From Clostridiaceae bacterium AM27-36LB (GTDB lineage Bacteria > Bacillota > Clostridia > Lachnospirales > Lachnospiraceae): a stretch of 21,088 nt of DNA. The notes under the pieces are model-generated. The model saw nothing but the letters and a program-made list of their open reading frames with translations. It was not told where the DNA came from and did not search any database. The stretch covers positions 1 to 21,088 of the forward strand of contig QUJQ01000015.1 of the NCBI GenBank assembly GCA_003480725.1, written 5' to 3'. Positions 6,542 to 13,700 of this stretch are shown here, one piece after another (the first letter of the stretch is position 1; each line of letters opens with the position of its first letter). A program made the position numbers and the translations under genes.

Positions 6542-6606
6542 AGTGATCGCACTACGGAAACTTGCGAAGCCCGTAGTCCGGGGAGACTCCTACGGGGGTC
6601 TTTTCG
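6542..6606 (+). ncRNA. Structured leader / small RNA with competing stems and terminator
   Basis: From the promoter at 6507-6535 the RNA would form ACTACGG (6551-6557) paired with CCGTAGT (6571-6577), then a terminator stem AGACTCC (6584-6590) with GGGGTCT (6595-6601) and a T-run. CCCGTAG (6570-6576) is also perfectly complementary to CTACGGG (6590-6596), which overlaps both terminator arms. Thus pairing 1:2 allows the terminator, while pairing 2:3 destroys it. This is the layout of an attenuator or riboswitch expression platform. The MazF-like gene starts 128 bp after the terminator. It shares a GAAGCC-GTAG block with the leader at 7313-7447. The stretch 6459-6733 holds no protein gene. Confidence 0.6.
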
Positions 6607-6733
6607 TTATTAAGGGATAGATGAGAGAGGACTTTTTGTGGCATGGAAACTCGTTGGAAAGTCTAAAAAATAGTTGAAGATACACATGAGGCGAATTATA
6701 ATGAATCTTATCAAATATGAGTAGGTGATACGA

Positions 6734-7255
6734 ATGAATCAAGAAGCACAGGAATATTATAATATTGCCAGTTGGACAAAGGATAAAGTAAATTACAATC
6801 GGATATCAAAATTTAATACGAATAAGCACAGACAGGTTTTACATGGACAAATATGGTTTTGTGATTTAGGCTATAACGTAGGAACGGAAAAGAATAAAAT
6901 GCGTCCGGTATTGGTGATGTCTAATAATAAAATCAATAATTCCGAAAAAGTGGTAGTGGTATGTATTACCGATGCAAAAGGAAAGGTAAATGCACGATGT
7001 CTACCAATTCAGGATTCATGGTTTTTGTTATATTCTGATACAGAAGATGAAGAAAAACAAGTCATTCCGGGAAGAACGATACCAGCGTCTATGCATACTT
7101 ATGAATTTTTGGATAAAGACAGTATGATTCAATGTGAAGAGATACGTGCAGTTAGTAAGTCAAGGCTGGATGCGAACCGAGGATGTATTGGTACTTTAAC
7201 ACCGGAAGATTTTAATCTTGTAAAAGGAAAATTCAAAAGAGCATACAACCTGTAA
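6734..7255 (+). CDS. MazF/PemK-family endoribonuclease toxin-like protein
   Basis: The protein has 173 residues. The ATG at 6734 is preferred over the GTG at 6725 because TAGGTG lies 6 bases ahead of it. GQIWFCDLGYNVGTEKNKMR followed by PVLVMSNN (residues 38-65) is the core of the PemK/MazF fold, with G50 and RPVLV in their usual places. VVVVCITDAKGKVN and the later EEIRAVSKSRL complete the small beta-barrel. Family members cut mRNA at short sites and are neutralised by a small antitoxin. It is longer than a classical MazF (about 110-120) by a roughly 35-residue N-terminal extension and an insertion. No antitoxin gene adjoins it; the nearest are the small proteins at 6053-6458 and the structured RNA at 6542-6606. 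Orphan MazF-like genes are frequent on mobile DNA. No terminator is obvious downstream. Confidence 0.8.
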   Translation: MNQEAQEYYNIASWTKDKVNYNRISKFNTNKHRQVLHGQIWFCDLGYNVGTEKNKMRPVLVMSNNKINNSEKVVVVCITDAKGKVNARCLPIQDSWFLLYSDTEDEEKQVIPGRTIPASMHTYEFLDKDSMIQCEEIRAVSKSRLDANRGCIGTLTPEDFNLVKGKFKRAYNL

Positions 7256-7277
7256 AAATGTGACTGCTAAAAATTTG

Positions 7278-7306
7278 TTGACAAAGAGAAGGCAGTTGCA
7301 TATAAT
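7278..7306 (+). promoter_or_regulatory. Consensus sigma-A promoter of the effector-like cassette
   Basis: TTGACA (7278-7283) and TATAAT (7301-7306) match the consensus fully with a 17-bp spacer. This is the best promoter in the window. Start would be near 7313. Confidence 0.8.
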
Positions 7307-7312
7307 AAAGAA

Positions 7313-7448
7313 GAACAGAGATACTATGATTAAGTCCCACACTTGAGCAATCAAGATACAGTGGGTGCTTTATAAATGTTTAAACGAAGCCGTAGGACCG
7401 CAAGGTATAGCTTCTGGAGGCTCCCCAGTTTTATCTGGGGAGTTTTTC
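7313..7448 (+). ncRNA. Structured leader / small RNA ahead of the effector-like cassette
   Basis: The RNA would begin near 7313. Hairpin one is CCCAC (7336-7340) with GTGGG (7361-7365), extended inside by CTTGA/TCAAG. Hairpin two is GAAGC (7386-7390) with GCTTC (7410-7414). A strong terminator follows: CTCCCCAG (7421-7428) with CTGGGGAG (7435-7442) and TTTTTC. The upstream word CTGGAG (7414-7419) overlaps hairpin two and can pair with the CCCCAG arm, so an alternative fold would disarm the terminator. The arrangement parallels the RNA at 6542-6606, including the GAAGCC-GTAG block. It is either a leader controlling the genes behind it or a small RNA in its own right. Confidence 0.6.
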
Positions 7449-7457
7449 TTTGGAAAA

Positions 7458-7730
7458 ATTTGTGATAACAGAAAAATAGAGACAAAACATCAGGCAGGAT
7501 ATGTTCCCGTAGTACCGCAAGATTCTAAGACAACGCTTTCGGCAAACAGCAGAAGTAAAGAAACGTATGGATATGCGCAACAAGGAATTGAATTATTAGG
7601 ACAGACATTAGATTTTGATGTTCAAAACATAAGAAGTCTGAATCTTAGTTTTTCGCAGTTTGATGAAATGATGGGAAAACTTGTACAGCATGGAAGTAGA
7701 TACCCAGTAATAAAGGCCATAGATGACTAG
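7458..7730 (+). pseudogene. Type VII secretion partner-like protein, N-terminus missing
   Basis: The open frame carries a plausible protein (PQDSKTTLSANSRSKETYGY ... DFDVQNIRSLNLSFSQFDEM) but no start codon with a ribosome binding site. Upstream, the frame simply runs back through the leader RNA terminator. The visible part resembles the second half of the small helical TIGR04197/DUF3130 proteins that accompany LXG effectors: a 'TTL..N' stretch, then 'L..DV.NI.S....F...D'. About 20-30 N-terminal residues would be lost. It ends 12 bp before the next gene, as expected of an LXG operon. Family assignment is by eye and uncertain; the coordinates mark the part that looks coding. Confidence 0.4.
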
Positions 7731-7742
7731 GGAGGGAAAACT

Positions 7743-8882
7743 ATGAAAGAGAGTGATTATTTAAATCCGAACGACATAAAAAGCCAATGTGATCAGGCAA
7801 TTCATAAACTTGAAAATGATAATGAAACCTTGGATATTGTTTCTAATAGTATAACTGCATTTTCTACAGATAATGAAATCCAAAGTATTTCTTTTGATAA
7901 TTTGAAACAGCAATTAGCTGATTATATAACTGTGATTGAAGCAATAAAATCAGCAAATACATATGATATTGCGGAGTTTTCGACACTAAAAGATTTGGTG
8001 GGAGATGAAGTCCTTGATGGAGCAAATATTTTAAGTCAAATGAAAACTGCACTTCATAATAAAGAGTTTTATTTAGAGAAAGCAGATGAGTACGAAATAA
8101 AAAAACAGACTAGCAATTTTGTGACAGATTTATATTATAGTTATGTTCCAGATAATGAAATGTCTTTTCAACCTATCTGGAAGTTGGATGGGAAAAAAGA
8201 AATCTCAGCAATGGAGTTTGATGCATTAAAGGGAATATTAGGATTTAGTTTGGAAGAAATTCCTAAAGAAGATATATATACAACATCTGGACATAAGATA
8301 TTATCAGGAGAATTATCTTCAACAGATCCAAATGTAAAGGCAGCAGCAGGTTTGAGTGCGTTATTAGGTTTAACGCAATTTACACTTTCTTCATTATCCA
8401 AAAGTGAAGTGACAGTTATTTTCCAGTCATCAGAAGGTGGAAATAGAGGCACTATTTGTGTTGGAAATTCAGAAGATAGAGCAACTTTTCAGAACTGGAA
8501 CTATAATATTCCAATGGATACATATCGAGACTCAGAACCTGGTATTGGGAAAATATGGGCATCAGATTATGCAGCGGGAATATATAAAATAGCTTCGGGA
8601 AAAGATGTTCCAAATCCAGATGGAACTTATACGATAACGGGCACTTTGGATGAAAGACATAAAGATACAAATATTTCGGGTTATTTATCATATTCAGCGG
8701 ATGGAAAATTAATGTATACACCGTTAACCTATGCTGGTGATAAAGCATATATTGAATCCGTTGATGGTTTTATGGAATTTGGTCGAACACAAATTTTAGA
8801 TTTTAGTGATAAACTATCTACACCAGCTTTTGCGGATAAGGATAGCCAAAAGTTATTAGAAGAATTATTGAAAGCAAGATAA
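7743..8882 (+). CDS. Hypothetical protein, possible LXG-type type VII secretion effector
   Basis: The protein has 379 residues, with an ATG after AGGGAGGG. Residues 1 to about 125 are predicted almost entirely helical with regularly spaced hydrophobic residues (IKSQCDQAIHKLENDNETL, FDNLKQQLADYITVIEAI, ANILSQMKTALHNKEFYLEK) and no signal peptide. That is the form of N-terminal LXG/WXG-like secretion domains. A small Ala/Gly/Leu-rich hydrophobic stretch lies at 198-218. The C-terminal half is rich in Gly, Asp, Tyr and beta-type segments (SEVTVIFQSSEGGNRGTICV; DGTYTITGTLDERH; GYLSYSADGKLMYTPL), and I do not recognise its activity. Position after a truncated partner-like protein and before a multi-pass membrane protein fits an effector-immunity operon. 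The function is inferred from layout. No T7SS machinery is in the window. Confidence 0.5.
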   Translation: MKESDYLNPNDIKSQCDQAIHKLENDNETLDIVSNSITAFSTDNEIQSISFDNLKQQLADYITVIEAIKSANTYDIAEFSTLKDLVGDEVLDGANILSQMKTALHNKEFYLEKADEYEIKKQTSNFVTDLYYSYVPDNEMSFQPIWKLDGKKEISAMEFDALKGILGFSLEEIPKEDIYTTSGHKILSGELSSTDPNVKAAAGLSALLGLTQFTLSSLSKSEVTVIFQSSEGGNRGTICVGNSEDRATFQNWNYNIPMDTYRDSEPGIGKIWASDYAAGIYKIASGKDVPNPDGTYTITGTLDERHKDTNISGYLSYSADGKLMYTPLTYAGDKAYIESVDGFMEFGRTQILDFSDKLSTPAFADKDSQKLLEELLKAR

Positions 8883-9037
8883 AAGGATGCTTTATTAACT
8901 GTACTCTCTTTTGACTATTCAGTACAAGATACAATGACTGTCATACACTTCTGGCTCTGTTTTATGAGGTAGATATTTAAAGAAAAGCCTGAAAAATCAA
9001 TGATTTAAGGCTTAACATTATAGGAAGGAGCAAATGA

Positions 9038-9718
9038 ATGATGGGGAAGAATAAAGATATTTTGATTGTAATAATTGCAACGCTTATTTTCGGAGGTGCT
9101 TCTAAGATATTAGTTGGAGTTCCATATATGGCATGGGGATATTTCGATCAGTTGTTTATAGCAGCATTTATTTTGTGGACATTTTATAGTGCTGCGCTGT
9201 ATGTAGCTATTAAAATAGAAAACAGAAAAAATGAAAACTATTTAAAAATTGGATTTGTTGGATTAGTGTTTGGTTTAGCGGTAGCATGTTTAAAAATGGG
9301 TGTAGATGCTATTATAGAACAATTTGCAAAGTCTGCAAGTAATTTGATTATTACAGTCTTTATGATGGAAATGGGAATCCTTATTTTAGGGAGTATCATG
9401 ATCTTTGCTTTATATATTTATGTAGCGAAGAAAGAAATTTTATGGAATAAATCTATGAAAAATTATGCTTTGGGATTAGGTGGAATCATAGGTATATATT
9501 TTGCTGTAATTGTCTATTATTTATGGCAACTCAAACATTGGATGGAAAAATTTTCTGGTTTGGATGCGGTAAAAGAAATTGGGAAAGAACAGGGTATATT
9601 AAATTTGTCAACAAAGTATGCTAGGGAATCGACTATGCTGGGAATGGTTGTGTATGTGACCTTTTTTATAGTGTTATGGATTGCTTTAAAAAAGAACACA
9701 GAAAATAAGGAAGATTAA
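9038..9718 (+). CDS. Multi-pass membrane protein, candidate immunity protein
   Basis: The protein has 226 residues. The ATG at 9038 follows GGAAGG. About six membrane segments are visible: near residues 6-24, 33-53, 64-84, 100-124, 142-163 and 199-217. The ends are charged and lysine-rich (KKNTENKED). I recognise no family. It is the next gene after the effector-like protein, 155 bp downstream, with a weak hairpin (AAGCCT...AGGCTT, 8993-9012) in between. Membrane-spanning immunity proteins commonly follow effectors that attack membranes, so immunity is one possible role. A transport or stress role cannot be excluded. AT-rich like its neighbours. Confidence 0.55.
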   Translation: MMGKNKDILIVIIATLIFGGASKILVGVPYMAWGYFDQLFIAAFILWTFYSAALYVAIKIENRKNENYLKIGFVGLVFGLAVACLKMGVDAIIEQFAKSASNLIITVFMMEMGILILGSIMIFALYIYVAKKEILWNKSMKNYALGLGGIIGIYFAVIVYYLWQLKHWMEKFSGLDAVKEIGKEQGILNLSTKYARESTMLGMVVYVTFFIVLWIALKKNTENKED

Positions 9719-9763
9719 TAAAAGAAAACGTATTATTTGTTGCATCCAGCTGGTATGTGGTGA

Positions 9764-10696
9764 AGAAGAATATCTAAAAAATCTGGAAATGAACGTAACA
9801 AAATTAGCAAGCTAGCGGTGGAGAAATTACAGCAGTTGTTGGATAAAGTAAAAATATCAGAGTTTAAATCTCGGGGAATAGAAAAATTTGATATTGAAGA
9901 ATTTTCTCAACAATATGAAAACTTATTGAAAGAACTTCAAGAAAAGGAAGTTCCAAATAAAATTATTTTTCAAGAAAAGCAGGTTGAATTGTATAAATCC
10001 ATTCACAATACCTATTATCATAATGAAAAACCGTATCACACAGTGGGAGAGTTACAAAGCAAGGAACAATATGTTGCGAAGTTATTTAATGATAATCTTT
10101 CTCAGCAGCTTTCTGCGGAAGAGGCCCGACTAAGAAAACTAAAAAGAGATTATGAGGAATACAAGAATAAAACAAAGGATATGACAGATGCAATAAAAGT
10201 ATTGGTTGGTAAATATGAAGATGCGAATAAAGAATATCAAACACAGCTTCTTAATGCAATTAAAATTCCTTTAATGGTGTATAGTGGAAGGATTATACAA
10301 AATTATCCGTTAGGGTTGGGAATTAGAGCAGTCATTAAAATCAATCAGTTAGTATTTGAAGCAGCTTCTAAGAGTGGAAGTGATGTTTATAATATTTTAA
10401 GTACAGGACAATTGAATGGTCTTTCGATTGCGCTTTTACTTTCAATAAAAAATGTGTATGGTGATACGAAAGGGTTAGACATTTTACTGATAGATGATCC
10501 ACTTCAAACAATTGATGATATTAGTGCAATTTCGCTTGCGGATTTGTTGACACAGCAGGGAATAGGGCAAATTGTATTGTCTACGCATGAGGAGGCAAAA
10601 GCAGCATTGCTACGATATAAATTTAAACATGCAGGAATGAGTGTTCGGGAACAGAACATGCAAGCGCTCTACATGAAAACAGTGACGGAAGAATAG
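9764..10696 (+). pseudogene. SMC/RecN-like ABC-type ATPase, C-terminal half only
   Basis: The frame is open from a stop at 9761; the first start-like codon is a GTG at 9818 without a ribosome binding site. Counted from 9818 (292 residues), a coiled coil comes first (QQYENLLKELQEKEVPNK; EEARLRKLKRDYEEYKNKTK). Then come the signature region LSTGQLNG (194-201), Walker B DILLIDDP (221-228) and the H-loop STHEE (H257). This is the C-terminal half of a DNA-repair or defence-type ATPase. The N-terminal half with Walker A is missing. Just upstream, another frame encodes GEEEYLKNLEMNVTKLA (9760-9812), which would continue sensibly into VEKLQQLL, so a frameshift as well as a deletion is likely. On its own it should not hydrolyse ATP. 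Confidence 0.7.
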
Positions 10697-10708
10697 AAGA
10701 GAGAGGAA

Positions 10709-10750
10709 AGCTAGTAGTGAAGGAATAAGACTTTTCTACTAGCTCTTCTT
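10709..10750 (+). terminator. Hairpin terminator at the end of the island's gene run
   Basis: AGCTAGTAG (10709-10717) pairs perfectly with CTACTAGCT (10736-10744), followed by CTTCTTATT. It closes the last gene of the element. Between it and the right inverted repeat lie only the subterminal motifs. Confidence 0.55.
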
Positions 10751-10820
10751 ATTGGAAGTGATACACAGTACACAAATGTACATACCGTTAAAGCCCCTAT
10801 TTTCAAAACATAAAGGGGTA

Positions 10821-10833
10821 GGGGTACAGTTTA
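10821..10833 (-). repeat. Right terminal inverted repeat
   Basis: GGGGTACAGTTTA is the complement of TAAACTGTACCCC and matches the left end at 12 of 13 positions. An inward copy of TGTACAT-TT-GTGTAC (complement of 10768-10782) lies 51 bp inside, as the left-end copy lies 23 bp inside. Confidence 0.8.
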
Positions 10834-10839
10834 CAGATG
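10834..10839 (+). repeat. Target site duplication, right copy (CAGATG)
   Basis: This is the second copy of the 6-bp word next to the left end. From here the ATPase reading frame resumes with GAT GAG CCC (Asp-Glu-Pro). Confidence 0.65.
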
Positions 10840-11027
10840 AGCCCACTGGCGCATTGGATTCCAAGACCGGGCGGATGATCATGGATATTTTTCATCGTTT
10901 GAACGAGGAACAGGGAAAGACCATTGTACTGATCACCCATTCGCAGGAGCTGGCAGAGGAGACTCAGCGGGTCATTACCTTGAAAGATGGACTGATCATC
11001 GGTGAAAGGAGGGGAAGCGGATGCTGA
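10836..11027 (+). pseudogene. MacB-type ABC ATPase, 3' part
   Basis: The frame resumes with DEPTGALDS, the end of Walker B with the catalytic glutamate and the D-loop, continues to the H-loop LITHSQELA, and stops at 11025-11027. It is in phase with 3389-3907 once the insertion and one target copy are removed. It has no start codon or ribosome binding site of its own; any apparent longer frame starting at 10752 reads through the transposon end. The stop overlaps the permease start at 11021, showing the original translational coupling. The sequence is undamaged, so the insertion may be recent. Confidence 0.9.
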
Positions 11028-12307
11028 TCGGAGAAAATATCCTGCTGGCACTTAATGGTCTGCGGGCAAATAAAATGCGTTCCCTTCTGACGATGCTGGG
11101 TATTATTATCGGTATCGCATCTGTAATTGCGATCATGACACTGGGAGATTCTATCTCCAGTTCTGTAACGGAGTCCATGTCCTCTATGGGTGCCAATAAC
11201 GTGACGATTGGCGTGTCTCAGAAGAGTACGACGGAGGAGACTACTGCCAGCGGAATGACATTTTCCGCGGGACCAAGATTCACACAGATGTCAGAGGATG
11301 ATTACATATCAGAAGAGATGCTGGATGACCTGCAGGAGCGTTATGCGGATTCTATTCAGGGATTTTCACTGGAGGAATCTGTGGGAAACGGAACTGCCCA
11401 GTCAGGAAGCAGCACGGCCTATATCAGTGCGATCGGTGTCAATGCAGACAATCTGGAAAATGCAGACCTGACACTTCTGGCAGGAAGAACACTGACCAGT
11501 CAGGATCAGGACGAGGCAAAAAAAGTTATTCTGGTATCTGATCTTCTGGTGGAAAAATTATTCAATGGTGACAATCTGTCAGCAGTAGGACAGAAACTGG
11601 ATGTCTTGTTTAATAACCGATATTACAGCTACACCATCGTAGGTGTTTATGAATATGAAGAAAGTACGTTTTCCAGCAGTTCTTCTGAAGATACAGTAAC
11701 CACCATGTATCTGCCGCTTCAGACTGCATTGGATCAGACCCACAACAGGAATGGATACAGTCAGCTGACGATTCTGACAAAAGCCGGAGTCAGTGCTACA
11801 GATTTCTGTACCACGATAGAAACTTACATGAATAACCGGTACTATAAAGATAATGACAGTTTTGAGATCAGTGCCATGAGTATGGAGTCTATTGTAGAGA
11901 GTATGACATCTATGTTGTCCACGGTCTCTCTTGCCATCGCAGCTATTGCGGGTATTTCTCTGCTGGTAGGAGGCATCGGTGTTATGAATATTATGCTGGT
12001 ATCCATCACTGAGAGAACCCGGGAGATTGGAACGAGAAAAGCATTGGGAGCTACCAACGGTTCCATCCGGTTACAGTTTATCATGGAAGCAATCGTACTG
12101 TGTATCGTGGGCGGTATCATCGGAATCATCCTTGGAATGGCCATTGCAACAGTGGCTACCAATATGATGGGATATGCAGTCAGCCCGTCTGTTACAGGCA
12201 TTGTGCTGTCGGTCAGCTTCTCTATCTTTATCGGTGTATTCTTCGGATATTATCCGGCCAATAAGGCAGCAAAACTGAATCCGATCGAGGCATTGCGGTA
12301 CGAGTAA
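11021..12307 (+). CDS. MacB-type FtsX-like ABC permease
   Basis: The protein has 428 residues. It is the membrane subunit of the MacAB-like exporter, which moves peptides or drugs using energy passed on from the ATPase. The first membrane segment is at about residues 18-40 ([20 protein letters not shown]), followed by a large outside domain (about 45-290) with many Ser/Thr/Asp residues. Three C-terminal membrane segments form the FtsX domain: [20 protein letters not shown], then [17 protein letters not shown] (the coupling helix), then [17 protein letters not shown], and the last segment near YAVSPSV...[15 protein letters not shown]. The start ATG overlaps the ATPase stop and follows GGAGGGGAAG. 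The reading frame is intact, but with a frameshifted adaptor and a split ATPase the complex is unlikely to work unless other subunits substitute. Confidence 0.9.
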   Translation: MLIGENILLALNGLRANKMRSLLTMLGIIIGIASVIAIMTLGDSISSSVTESMSSMGANNVTIGVSQKSTTEETTASGMTFSAGPRFTQMSEDDYISEEMLDDLQERYADSIQGFSLEESVGNGTAQSGSSTAYISAIGVNADNLENADLTLLAGRTLTSQDQDEAKKVILVSDLLVEKLFNGDNLSAVGQKLDVLFNNRYYSYTIVGVYEYEESTFSSSSSEDTVTTMYLPLQTALDQTHNRNGYSQLTILTKAGVSATDFCTTIETYMNNRYYKDNDSFEISAMSMESIVESMTSMLSTVSLAIAAIAGISLLVGGIGVMNIMLVSITERTREIGTRKALGATNGSIRLQFIMEAIVLCIVGGIIGIILGMAIATVATNMMGYAVSPSVTGIVLSVSFSIFIGVFFGYYPANKAAKLNPIEALRYE

Positions 12308-12348
12308 AAATCTGGAAAAATAAGGAATGGTAGACATAAAATCTCCGG

Positions 12349-12377
12349 TTGAAAAAGAGAAATATCTATGATATTCT
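12349..12377 (+). promoter_or_regulatory. Promoter of the NlpC/P60 hydrolase gene
   Basis: TTGAAA (12349-12354) and TATTCT (12372-12377) are spaced by 17 bp, with transcription from about 12384. The gene is thus separate from the export operon that ends 42 bp before the -35 box. Confidence 0.6.
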
Positions 12378-12401
12378 GATAAGTAAGCGGAGGTTTTACA
12401 T

Positions 12402-13583
12402 ATGAAATTCAAGAGGATATGTTGTGTGGTAATGGCAGCACTGATGATGATCAGCGGGATGACCGTATATGCGACCAAGGCATCAGAGATCCAGAACCAG
12501 AAAACACAGAATGAAAAAGCATTGAAGGATGTTCAGTCAAAGATCAGCAATCTGGAGAGCCAGAGAAGCTCTCTGAGCAGCGAGGTCAACAGTCTGAATG
12601 ACAGTTTGACGGACACCTTATTGAATATTGAAGTGCTGGAGAGCGATCTGGCAGACAAAGAAGTAGAGATTGAACAGGCACAGGAAGATTATGAGGCGGC
12701 AAAAGCCACAGAGGATAAGCAGTATGCTTCCATGAAGACACGGATCCAGTATCTGTATGAATCCGGTGAGACCAGCTACGTGGAACTGTTGCTCACATCC
12801 GAGGATGTGGGTGATCTGATCAATAAAGTAGACTATGCGGAAGAACTTCAGGAGTCTGACCGCCGTCTGCTGGATCAGTATAAAGCGGCCAAAGAGGCAG
12901 TAGTTGAACTTCAGCAGCAGCTGGCAGAAGAGAAGGAAGAGCTTCAGGAGATGGAAGCTCAGTTGGAGGAAGAAAAAGCGAATCTGGAGTCTGTGATCGC
13001 ACAGAAGAAAAGTGAGATTGCAGATTTTGACAGTCAGTTAAGTACGGCGAAGGCGAAGGCCAGTGAATATCAGAAGAAGATCAAGGAGCAGAATGCCCAG
13101 ATCAAGAAGCTGCAGCAACAGGAAGCAGCAGCGGCAAGGGCAGCAGCCAGTGCATCATCCAAGGGCAGCAATAGCAGCAGTTCCTCTTCCTCAGGATCTT
13201 CCAAGCCAACAGGAACTACGGCAACAGTTTCCGGAGGCAGCGGGACAGGTGCGGCTATTGCGTCTTATGGATTGCAGTTTGTAGGTTATCCGTATGTGAG
13301 CGGCGGCAACAGTCTGACTAATGGTACGGACTGTTCAGGTTTTGTGAATCTGATTCATGCACATTTTGGCATCTCTACCCCGAGACAGTCCGGTGCACTG
13401 GCGGGAGCAGGAAGAGCCGTCAGCGATGCAGACAAGCTGCCGGGTGATGTGGTCTGCTATTATGGTCATGTAGGAATCTACATTGGTAATAATCAGATCG
13501 TACATGCAAGTACTGCCAAAACTGGTATTAAAGTCAGCAACATGTATTACAGAAGTATCAGTTGTATCCGCAGATACTGGTAA
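12402..13583 (+). CDS. CwlO-like peptidoglycan hydrolase (coiled coil + NlpC/P60)
   Basis: This secreted cell-wall hydrolase has 393 residues and probably cuts the D-glutamyl-diaminopimelate bond of peptidoglycan stem peptides. A signal peptide covers about residues 1-24 (hydrophobic core MAALMMISGMTVYA). A long coiled coil, about 27-235, is rich in Glu, Gln, Lys and Leu. A Ser/Gly/Thr linker spans about 240-275. The NlpC/P60 domain fills the rest, with catalytic C311 in GTDCSGF, H356 in YYGHVGIYIG and H368 in IVHAS. This layout matches B. subtilis CwlO and related enzymes, whose coiled coil is used for control by the FtsEX complex. The start ATG follows GCGGAGG. All catalytic residues are present. 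Confidence 0.9.
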   Translation: MKFKRICCVVMAALMMISGMTVYATKASEIQNQKTQNEKALKDVQSKISNLESQRSSLSSEVNSLNDSLTDTLLNIEVLESDLADKEVEIEQAQEDYEAAKATEDKQYASMKTRIQYLYESGETSYVELLLTSEDVGDLINKVDYAEELQESDRRLLDQYKAAKEAVVELQQQLAEEKEELQEMEAQLEEEKANLESVIAQKKSEIADFDSQLSTAKAKASEYQKKIKEQNAQIKKLQQQEAAAARAAASASSKGSNSSSSSSSGSSKPTGTTATVSGGSGTGAAIASYGLQFVGYPYVSGGNSLTNGTDCSGFVNLIHAHFGISTPRQSGALAGAGRAVSDADKLPGDVVCYYGHVGIYIGNNQIVHASTAKTGIKVSNMYYRSISCIRRYW

Positions 13584-13614
13584 CACGAAAACTTTTCACT
13601 TAAGCAAAAAAAAT

Positions 13615-13643
13615 TTGACAAACGATAATTGAAACCTTATCAT
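13615..13643 (+). promoter_or_regulatory. Promoter of the liv operon
   Basis: TTGACA (13615-13620) and TATCAT (13638-13643) are spaced by 17 bp. Transcription would begin at about 13650, inside the hairpin at 13645-13676, so the message starts with, or just within, that stem. Confidence 0.65.
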
Positions 13644-13644
13644 G

Positions 13645-13682
13645 ATAACCGATACATAATTTCATGTATCGGTTATTTTTTA
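13645..13682 (+). terminator. Hairpin/terminator in the livJ leader
   Basis: A perfect 13-bp stem (13645-13657 with 13664-13676) and a 6-base loop are followed by T residues. It may end transcripts of the hydrolase gene upstream. Because the liv promoter lies just before it, it could also act as an attenuator or as a stabilising 5' stem for the abundant binding-protein mRNA. The distance from the predicted start site (about 5 nt) makes real termination of liv transcripts uncertain. Confidence 0.65.
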
Positions 13683-13700
13683 TTTGAGGAGGAAACTATT

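Larger units (their letters stand above)
3909..10833. mobile_element. 6.9-kb transposon-like island inserted in the ABC ATPase gene
   Basis: The ends are 13-bp inverted repeats, TAAACTGAACCCC on the left and the complement of GGGGTACAGTTTA on the right, with one mismatch. Both ends also carry the inward-facing motif TGTACAT-(2-3 bases)-GTGTAC (3932-3947; complement at 10768-10782). They are flanked by CAGATG on both sides, and the interrupted reading frame resumes exactly. The multi-site ends recall IS21/Mu-type elements, but no transposase gene is present, only an ExeA-like ATPase. The interior is more AT-rich than the host genes on either side. The cargo is gene fragments, a MazF-like toxin, an LXG/type VII effector-like cassette and structured leader RNAs. 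It is probably non-autonomous or decayed. The boundaries are well supported; the family is not. Confidence 0.85.

Noticed and set aside
7365..7457. Start of the partner-like protein at GTG 7365
   Set aside because: It lies in a leader hairpin with no ribosome binding site, and the frame runs through the terminator stem, so this part is unlikely to be coding.
10752..10835. An independent N-terminus for the second part of the ATPase
   Set aside because: These codons read through the right end of the transposon (subterminal motifs and inverted repeat), lack a ribosome binding site and do not resemble the family.
3907..10835. Element ends as TGTAAACTG...CAGTTTACA with a 2-bp duplication
   Set aside because: This reading is possible, since many elements end in TG...CA, but a 6-bp duplication with TAAACTG ends explains the flanks better. 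The outer TG/CA pair is then part of the duplicated CAGATG.
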